Shown piece by piece: positions 56,038 through 64,000 of a stretch of DNA of 64,000 nucleotides. Where the stretch lies: positions 44,039,937 through 44,103,936 of the forward strand of contig NC_080064.1 of NCBI RefSeq assembly GCF_949987535.1, written 5' to 3'. Origin of the DNA: Balaenoptera acutorostrata. Its lineage: Eukaryota; Chordata; Mammalia; Artiodactyla; Balaenopteridae. Each line of letters starts with the position of its first letter. The stretch's first letter is position 1. The notes below the pieces were generated by a model, which saw only the letters and a program-made list of their open reading frames with translations, was not told where the DNA came from and did no database searches. The position numbers were made by a program, and so were the translations under genes.

Positions 56038-59000
56038 TTAGATTCCATATATATGTGTTAGCATACAGTATATGTTTCTCTCTTTCTGACTTACTTCACT
56101 CTGAATGACAGACTGTAGGTCCATCCACCTCACTACAAATAACTCAATTTCATTTCTTTTTATGGCTGAGTAATATTCCATTGTATATATGTGCCACATC
56201 TTCTTTATCCATTCTTCTGTCGATGGACACTTAGGTTGCTTCCATGTCCTGGCTATTGTAAATAGTGCTGCAATGAACATTGCGGTACATGTCTCTTTTT
56301 AAATTATGCTTTTCTCAGGGTATATGCCCAGTAGTGGGATTGCTGGGTCATATGGTAGTTCTATTTTTAGTTTTTTAAGGAACCTCCATACTTTTCTCCA
56401 TAGTGGCTATATCAATTTACATTCCCACCAACCGTGCAAGAAGTTTCCCTTTTCTCCACACCCTCTCCAGCATTTATTGTTTGTAGATTTTTTGATGACG
56501 GCCATTCTGACTGGTGTGAGGTGAAACCTCATTGTGGTTTTGATTTGCATTTCTCTAATGATTAGTGATGTTGAGCATCTTTTCATGTGTTTGTTGGCAA
56601 TCTGTATATCTTCTTTGGAGAAATGTCTATTTAGGTTTTACACCCATTTTTGGATTGGGTTGTTTGTTTTTTTGATATTGAGCTGTGTGAGCTACTTGTA
56701 TATTTTGGAGATTAATCCTTTGTCAGGTGCTTCGTTTGCAAATATTTTCTCCTGTTCTGAGGGTTATCTTTCCGTCTTCTTTATGGCTTCCTTTGCTGTG
56801 CAAAAGCTTTTAAGTTTCATTAGGTCCAATTTGTTTATTTTTATTTTTATTTCCATTTCTCTAGGAGGTGGGTCAAAAAGGATCTTGCTGTGATTTATGT
56901 CATAGAGTGTTCTGCTTTTGTTTTCCTCGAAGAGTTTTATAATGTCTGGCCTTACATTTAGGTCTTTAATCCATTTTGAGTTTATTTTTGTGTATGGTGT
57001 TAGGAAGTGTTCTAGTTTCATTCTTTTACATGAAGCTGTCCAGTTTTCCCAGCACCACTTATTGAAGAGGCTGTCTTTTCTCCATTGTATAATCTTGCCT
57101 CCTTTATCAAAGATAAGGTGACCATATGTGTGTGGGTTTATCACTGAGCCTTCTATCCTGTTCCATTGATCTATATTTCTGTTTTTGTGCCAGTACCATA
57201 TGGTCTTGATTACTGTAGCTTTGTAGTATAGTCTGAAGTCAGGGAGCCTGATTCCTCCAGTTCTGTTTTTCTTTCTCAAGATTGCTTTGGCTATTCAGGG
57301 TCTTTTGTGTTTCCATACAAATTGTAAAACTTTCTGTTCTAGTTCTGTGAAAAATGCCATTGGTAGTATAGTCATTTTCACAATGTTTATTCTTCCAGTC
57401 CAAGAACATGGTACATCTCTCCATCTGTTTGTATCGTCTTTAATTTCTTTCATCATTGTTTTATGGTTTTCTGCATACAGGTCTTTTGTCTCCTTAGGTA
57501 GGTTTATCCCTAGGTATTTTATTCTTTTTGTTGCAGTGGTAAATGGGAGTGTTTCCTTAATTTCTTTCAGATATTTCGTAATTAGTGTATAGGAATGCAA
57601 AAGATTTCTGTACATTAATCTTGTCTCCTGCTGCTTTACCAAATTCATTGATTAGCTCTCGTAGCTTTCTGGTAGCATCTTTAGGATTCTCTATGTATAG
57701 TATCATGTCATCTGCAAACAGTGACAGTTTTACGTCTTCTTTTACGATTTGGATTCCTTTTATTTCTTTTTCTTCTATGATTGCCGTGGCTAAAAATTCT
57801 GAAACTATGTTGAATAAAAGTGGTGAGAGTGGGCAGCCTTGCCTTGTTCCTAATCTTAGAGGAAATGGTTTCAGTTTTCCACCATTGAGAATGATGTTGG
57901 CTGTGGGTTTGTCATATATGGCCTTTATTATGTTGAGGTAGGTTCCCTCCCTGCCCACTTTCTGGAGAGTTTTTATCATAAATGGGTGTTGAATTTTGTC
58001 AAAAGCTTATTGAGATTATTGTATAGTTTTTATCCTTCAATTTGTTAAGATGGTGTATCACGTCAATTGCTTTGCATATATTGAAGAATCCTTGGATTCC
58101 TGGAATAAACCCCACTGGATCATGGTGTATGATCCTTTTAATGTGCTGTTGGATTCTGTTTGCAAGTATTTTGTTGAGGATTTTTGCATCTGTGTTCATC
58201 AGTGACATTGGCCTGTAGTTTTCTTTTTTTGTGACATCTTTGTCTGGTTTTCATATCGGGGTGATGGTGGCCTCATAGAATGAGTTTGGGAGTGTTCCTC
58301 CCTCTGCTATATTTTGGAAGAGTTTGAGAAGGATAGGTATTAGCTCTTCTCTAAACGTTTGATAGAATTCGCCTGTGAAGCCATCTGGTCCTGGGCTTTT
58401 GTTTGCTGGAAGATTTTTAATCACAGTTTCAATTTTAGTGCTTGTGATTGGTCTGTTCATATTTTTTATTTCGTCCTGGCTCAGTCTTGGAAGGTTGTAC
58501 TTTTCTAAGAATCTGTCCATTTCTTCCAGGTTGTCCATTTTATTGGCATATAGTTGCTTGTAGTAATCTCTCATGATCCTTTGTATTTCTGCAGTGTCAG
58601 TTGTTGCTTCTCCTTTTTCATTTCTAATTCTGTTGATTTGAGTATTCTCCCTTTTTTTCTTGATGAGACTAGGTAAAGTTTTATTAATTTTGTTTATCTT
58701 CTCAAGGAACCAGCTTTTAGTTTTATTGATCTTTGCTATTGTTTCCTTCATTTCTTCTTCATTTATTTCTAATCTAATCTTTATAATGTCTTTCCTTCTG
58801 CTAACTTTGGGGTGTTTTTTTTCTTCTTTCTCTAATTGCTTTAGGTGTAAGGTTAGGTTGTTTATTTGAGATATTCCTTGTTTCTTGAGATAGGATTGTA
58901 TTGCTATAAACTTCCCTCTTAGAACTGCTTTTGCTGCATCCCATAGGTTTTGGGTCGTCATGTTTTCATTGTCATTTGTGCATCCCATAGGTTTTGGGTC

Positions 59001-59845
59001 ATCGTGTTTTCATTGTCATTGATTTCTAGGTATTTTTTTATTTCCTCTTTTATTTCTTCACTCATCTCTTGGTTATTTAATAGCATATTGTTTAGCCTCC
59101 ATGTGTTTGTATTTTTTACAGTTTTTTTCCTGTAATTGATATCTAGTCTCATAACGTTGTGGTCGGAAAAGATACTTGATGCGATTTCAGTTTTCTTAAA
59201 TTTACTGAGGCTTGATTTGTGTCCCAAGATATTATCTATCCTGGAGAATGTTCTATGTGCACATGAGAAGAAAGTGTATTCTGTTGTTTTTGGATGGAAT
59301 GTCCTATAAATATCAATTAATTCCATCTGGTCTAATGTGTCATTTAAAGCTTGTGTTTCCTTATATATTTTCATTTTGGATGATCTGTCCATTGGTGAAA
59401 GTGGGGTGTTAAAGTCCCCTACTATGATTGTGTTACTGTCGATTTCCCCCTTTATGGCTGTTAGCATTTGCCTTATGTATTGAGGTGCTCCTATGTTGGG
59501 TGCATAAATATTTACAATTGTTATACCTTCTTCTTGGATTGATCCCTTGATCATTATGTAGTGTCCTTCTTTGTCTCTTGTAATAGTCTTTATTTTAAAG
59601 TCCATTTTGTCTGATATGAGTATTGCTACTCCAGCTTTCTTTTGATTTCCGTTTGCATGGAATATCTTTTTCCGTCTCCTCACTTTCAGTCTGTATGTGT
59701 CCCTAGGTCTGAAGTGGGTCTCTTGTAGACAGCATATATATGGGTCTTGTTTTTGTATCCATTCAGCCAGTCTGTGTCTTTTGGTTGGAGCATTTAATCC
59801 ATTTACATTTAAGATAATTATCGATATGTATGTTCCTTTTACCAT
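56038..59845 (-). pseudogene. L1 ORF2 (endonuclease/reverse transcriptase), broken
   Basis: ORF2 carries out target-primed reverse transcription. The endonuclease part reads ILNVNGLNAPTKRHR, then LQETHF, VGDFNTPLS and FSRIDNILGHK (59845 to about 59000). A 44-bp tandem duplication at 58936-59020 then shifts the frame. The next open piece (58988-58251) carries the inter-domain region and [15 protein letters not shown], and ends before the RT core. RT pieces follow in new frames: [10 protein letters not shown] (58208-57999), [16 protein letters not shown] and the catalytic FADD (57979-57557). The C-terminal pieces are 57648-57295, 57279-56764 and 56280-56038. At least four lesions are present. 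Confidence 0.9.
58936..59020 (-). repeat. 44-bp tandem duplication inside L1 ORF2
   Basis: The segment beginning gcatcccataggttttgggt occurs at 58936 and again at 58980. 41 bases match with two differences, plus a 3-base tgt spacer. 44 is not divisible by three, and the open frame changes exactly here. Confidence 0.95.
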
Positions 59846-59904
59846 TTTCTTAATTGTTTTGTGTTTGTTATTGTAGGTCTTTTCCTTCTTTTGTGTTTCC
59901 TGCC

Positions 59905-60790
59905 TAGAGAAATTCCTTTAGCATTTGTTGTAAAGCTGGTTTGGTGGTGTTGAATTCTCTTAGCTTTTGCTTGTCTGTAAAGGTTTTAATTTTTCCATCG
60001 AATCTGAATGAGATCCTTGCTGGGTAGAGTAATCTTGGTTGTAGGTTTTTCCCTTTCATCACTTTAAGTATATCATGACACTCCCTTCTGGCTTGCAGAG
60101 TTTCTGCTGAAAGAGCAGCTGTTAACCTTATGGGGATTCCCTTGTGTGTTATTTGTTGCTTTTCCCTTGCTGCTTTTAATATTTTTTCTTTGTATTTAAT
60201 TTTTGATAGTTTGATTAATATGTGTCTTGGTGTGTTTCTCCTTGGATTTATCCTGTATGGGACTCTCTGCGCTTCATGGACTTGATTATTTCCTTTCCCA
60301 TATTAGGGAAGTTTTCGAATATAATCTCTTCAAATACTTTCTCAGACCCTTTCTTTTTCTCTTCTTTTTCTGGGACCCCTGTAATTCAAATGTTGGTGCA
60401 TTTAATGTTGTCCCAGAGGTGTCTGACACTGTCCTCAATTCTTTTCATTCTGTTTTCTTTATTCTGCTCTGCAGCAGTTATTTCCATTCTATCTTTCAGA
60501 TCACTTACCCGTTCTTTTGCCTCAGTGATTCTGCTTTTGATTCCTTCTAGAGTGGTTTTAATTTCATTTATTGTGTTATTCATCATCGTTTGTTTGCTCT
60601 TTATTTCTTCTAGGTACTTGTTAAACATTTCTTGTATTTTCTCCATTCTGTTTCCTAGATTTTGGATCATCTTTACTATCATTACTCTGAATTCTTTTTC
60701 AGGTAGACTCCCTATTTCCTCTTCATTTGTTTGGTCTGGTGGGTTTTTACCTTGCTCCTTCATCTGCTGCATATTTCTCTGTCGTCTCAT
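59905..60790 (-). pseudogene. L1 ORF1 (RNA-binding chaperone), broken
   Basis: ORF1 protein coats L1 RNA as a coiled-coil trimer. It begins MRRQRNMQQMKEQGKNPP and runs through a coiled-coil (MEKIQEMFNKYLEEIKS, INEIKTTLEGIKSRITEAKE) to CTNI. There a TGA at 60386-60388 replaces the expected Arg codon. Beyond it the RRM and C-terminal part continue in recognisable but unlinked frames to LKEFL and a TAG at 59905-59907. The span of 886 bp is not a multiple of three, so there is also a net frameshift. Confidence 0.88.
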
Positions 60791-62864
60791 TATGTTTAAC
60801 TTACTGTGTTTGGGGTCTCCTTTTCGCAGGCTGCAGGTTCATAGTTCCTGTTATTTTTGGTGTCTTCCCCCAGTGTGTGAGGTTGGTTCAGTGGCTGTGT
60901 AGGCTTCCTGGTGAGGGCGACTGGTGCCTGTGTTCTGGTGGGTGGGGTGTATCTTGTCCTTCTGGTGGGCAGGGCTGCATCTGGTGGTGTGTTTTCGGGT
61001 GTCTGTGAACTTAGTATGACTTTAGGCAGCCTCTCTGCTAATGGGTGGTGTTGTATTCCTGTATTGCTAGTTGTTTGGCATGGGGCCTCCAGCACTGGAG
61101 CTTGCTGGCCATTGGGTGGAGCTCTGTCTTAGTGTTGAGATGGAGATCTCTGGGAGAGCTCTTGCCAATTGATATTGCTTCGGGCCGGGAGGTCTCTGGT
61201 GGTCTAGTGTCCTGGACTCAGCTCTCCCACCTTGGAGGCTCAGGCCCGACATCTGGCCAGAGTACCAAGACCCTGCCGGCCGCATGGCTTGGAAGAAAAG
61301 GAAGGAAAAAATATGAACAGATAAAACCCCAAAACAAATGTTAAAAGCAAAACTAAACAGACAAAATCATAGAAAGTAACATACACATGCACACTCACAA
61401 AAAGAGAAAAAAGGGAAACAAAAAAGGAAGCAAACCAATAAACAAACCCACCAATGATAACAAGCACTAAAAACTAAACTAAGATAAACATAAAACCAAA
61501 AACAAGTCAGACACAGAAAGCAAACCCCAAGTCAGCAGTTGCTCCCAAAGTCCACCACCTCAATTTTGGGAACATTCATTGTCTATTCAGGTATTCCACA
61601 GATACAGGGTTTATCAAGTTGATTGCAGGGATTTAATCCACTGGTCCTGAGGCTGCACGGAGAAATTTCCCTTTCTCTTCTTTGTTCACACAGCTCCTGG
61701 GGTTCAGCTTTGGTTTTGACCCTGTCTCTTCACGTAGGCCACCCTCAGGCATCTGTTCCCCGCCCAGACAGGAGGGCGTTAAAGCAGTGGCTGATTAGGG
61801 CTCTCTTGCTCAGTCAGGCTGGGGAAAGGGAGGGGTATGGTAGTCATAATTGGAATGTGGGACAAGCCTGCGGCGGCAGAGGCTGGCATGACCTTGCAAC
61901 AGCCTGAAGTGCACCATGTGTTCTCCCAGGGAATTTGTCCCTGGATCACAGGACCGTGGCAGTGGCGTGCTGCACAGGCTCCCGGGGTGGGTGTGGAAAG
62001 TGACCTGCACTTGCACACAGGATTCTTGGTGGCAGCAGAGGCAGTGTTAGCGGTCCATGCCCATCTCTGGGGTCCGAAATGATAGCCATGGCTCATGCCC
62101 ATCTCTGAAGCTCACTTAGGTGGTGCTCTGCCATCTGTGGGCACATGGAGCAGGAAGCCCCTCTCCTTGCACACCCCGGAACAATGGTCTTTGGCCTCTC
62201 CAGCAGGTTAAGACTTTTTCCCGGCCTCCCTCCCAGCTAGCTGTGGCGCACTAGCCCCCTTCAGGGTGTCTTCACGCAGCCAGCACCAGTCCTCTCCCTG
62301 GGGTCTGATCTCCAAAGCCCAAGCCTCAGCTTCCAGCCTCTACCCGCTCTGGCAGGTGAGCAGACAAGCCGTCTCAGGCTGGTGAGTGCTGGTTGGCACC
62401 GATCCTCTGTGCAGGAATCTCTCCGCTTTGCCCTCTGCACCCCTGTTGCTGCGCTCTCCTCCGTGGCTCTGAGGCTTCCCCCCTGCCCACCCCCCATCCC
62501 CACCAGTGAAGGGACTTCCTAGTGTGTGGAAACTTCCTCCTTCACAGCTCCCTCCCAGAGGTTTAGGTCCCGTCCCTATTCTTTTGTCTCTGTTTATTCT
62601 TTTTTCTTTTGCCCTATCCAGGTACGTGGGGATTTTGTTGCCTTTTGGGAAGTCTGAGGTCTTCTCCCAGTGTTCAGTAGGTGCTCTGTAGGAGTTGTTC
62701 CACATGTAGATGTATTTTTGTTGTATTCGTGGGGAGGAAGGTGATCTCCGCATCTTACTCCTGCATCTTGAAGGTCTCCTCCTCCGTGTTTTACTCTTAT
62801 GTTTTGCAAACAGACATTCAGAACATGAATTTGAATGAATTGTTATCTACCAGATTATTTTTTT

Positions 62865-63250
62865 GGAGTTGATCTCTGGTTATTTCCCTCTCTTACTCAA
62901 AAACCTTTATTGGCTTTGTGTTGCCTTTAGAATAAACTGTGTACTCTGATATTCAGTGCTCTACATAATCTGATCCTATATTTCCAGTCTCATTTCCCAC
63001 CAGTAGTCTCCCCATACTTACAGTGAAGCCAAACTAAACATTTCTTGGTTTGTTGTATACTTTGATGATTTCCTACTTCTTTACCTGTGATCCTGATGCC
63101 CCCCCACACACCATGCTATATCCCAAAACCCCAACTATCTATATCCTATCAGTTCTCTTAAGTCGTATCAATGACCACTTTCTCCATGAGTTCTCCCCTG
63201 ATGATCTTCCCAGATAGAAGCAATTTCTTCTTCTGAATGCCTTTAATTAT
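62865..63250 (+). mobile_element. L2 LINE fragment
   Basis: It holds L2 3' region text: ctttattggctttgtgttgc, agtgctctacataatctgat, tgaattcct-like tail. It abuts the full-length L1 on the left. Confidence 0.6.
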
Positions 63251-63269
63251 CTTTAAAAACTATTTGGTA

Positions 63270-64000
63270 TGTAGAAAAGTGTATAAGCATGTATATTAGT
63301 AATTGTTCAAGTTATAAAGCCTAATAACAAAATAACCACCCACAAACAAAATACCCAATTTGGGAAATAAAAATGACCAATCCACTGAAACTCTCCTTTT
63401 TCTTTCCTGATTACATCTTCCTTCCAGACTTTCATCCTCAACCCCTAGGGTAACCATTGTCTTTAATCTTGTGTTATACTTTTCTTGCTTTTTAAAAGTA
63501 ATTTTATCACAAATGTTTGCATCTCTAAGGATTATATTACTTCGTATGTTTGTGAACTTTATACAAATGTTATCACACTGTACACATTTTTTGTGCTTTG
63601 TTTTTTTCACTCTACCATATGTTTCTGGCATTCATTCATGCCTCTAGTTCATTCATTTTCAGGCTACTGTTTTATGCGAACTACATAAATTTACCACAGT
63701 TTATTAATTCTCTTTATGATGAACAGTTTGTTCTTCTTACCAGTTTACTGTTATTCAGATATGTTCTTTAAATTTTTTTGTACATGTATACTTATGAGTA
63801 TAAGTTTATAAGGTATGGATTTCTTCAACTTTATTAGATGATGTTAAATTATTTCCCAGAGAGGTTTTCCAGTTTTTATCTATCTGTCCCCATCATCAGT
63901 GTATAAGAGTTGCCAACATTTGATATTATGAGAGTTTTAATTTTTGCCAGTCTGGTGGATATAAAACGGTGTCTCATTTCGAATTGCATTTCACTAACTA
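63270..64000 (-). mobile_element. Old L1 3' fragment (minus), runs off window
   Basis: L1M-like antisense sequence: cctctagggtaaccattgtc-like text near 63445, tacaaatgttatcacactg, then the ORF2 end near 63900 (gttgccaacatttgatatta). It continues past base 64000. Confidence 0.6.

Larger units (their letters stand above)
55667..62781 (-). mobile_element. Near full-length, inactive L1 (about 7.1 kb)
   Basis: A target-site duplication ctccgtgtttt lies at 55656-55666 and 62782-62792. From right to left on the minus strand it has a GC-rich 5'UTR starting aggagaccttcaagatgcag (62781 to 60791), ORF1 (60790-59905), a 59-bp gap, ORF2 (59845-56038) and a 3'UTR with A-rich end at 55667. Both reading frames are broken. 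It is the only L1 here with a 5' end. Its structure suggests insertion within the cetartiodactyl or cetacean lineage (inference). Confidence 0.92.
50662..64000 (+). other. ZFYVE9: ZFYVE9 intron after exon G (runs off the window)
   Basis: More than 13.3 kb of intron is present with no further exon. It holds a CHR-2 SINE, an L2 split by L1 pieces and a young CHR-2, a full-length dead L1, and L2 and L1 fragments at the end. The stretches 50670-51190, 51565-52430 and 54770-55650 show little beyond AT-rich unique sequence and a possible MIR at 55085-55225. Confidence 0.85.

Noticed and set aside
60222..60902. 226-codon open frame on the + strand
   Set aside because: It lies exactly antisense to L1 ORF1 and the start of the 5'UTR; its composition reflects the complement of A-rich ORF1 codons, with no recognisable domain.
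1..64000. CRISPR-like or other undescribed system
   Set aside because: All repeated units are interspersed retroelements or simple repeats; no regular spacer pattern or unexplained gene cluster is present.

Overview
The window is mammalian nuclear DNA from inside one protein-coding gene on the + strand. Seven coding exons spell a 983-codon stretch of ZFYVE9 (SARA, Smad anchor for receptor activation). The repeats point to a whale or dolphin. There are about 22 copies of the glutamate-tRNA-derived CHR SINEs known from cetaceans, hippos and ruminants, and I saw no ruminant BovB or Bov-tA elements. Two CHR-2 copies share a 24-bp internal tandem duplication that I associate, from memory, with toothed whales. 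The species cannot be read from the sequence alone.

Layout: bases 1-3006 are intron, so the start-codon exon lies upstream of the window. Exon A (3007-5108) encodes the long acidic, Ser-rich N-terminal half and the first half of the FYVE zinc finger. A 28.7-kb intron (5109-33813) packed with L1, CHR, L2, MIR, MER5A and MLT1-type repeats splits the FYVE finger. The other six exons follow: B (33814-33913, rest of FYVE), C (36358-36534, Smad-binding domain), D (38123-38292, RVWF PP1-docking-like motif), E (44373-44493), F (48565-48687) and G (50506-50661, start of the C-terminal region). All junctions are GT-AG and in phase. From 50662 to 64000 there is only intron and repeats. The last roughly 400 residues of ZFYVE9 must be encoded beyond the window.

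The largest repeat is an essentially full-length, dead L1 on the minus strand (55667-62781, about 7.1 kb). It has a short target-site duplication, a 5'UTR, ORF1 with a nonsense codon, and ORF2 broken by a 44-bp tandem duplication and other lesions. Most CHR SINEs (18 of 22) and most L1 pieces lie antisense to ZFYVE9. Nested insertions let the order of events be read in several places.

I found no second gene, structural RNA gene, CRISPR array or novel enzyme system. The points of interest are the exon logic of ZFYVE9 (an in-frame-skippable Smad-binding exon), recurrent microsatellite birth at one site of L1 ORF2, the nested insertions, and the CHR-2 subfamily marker.
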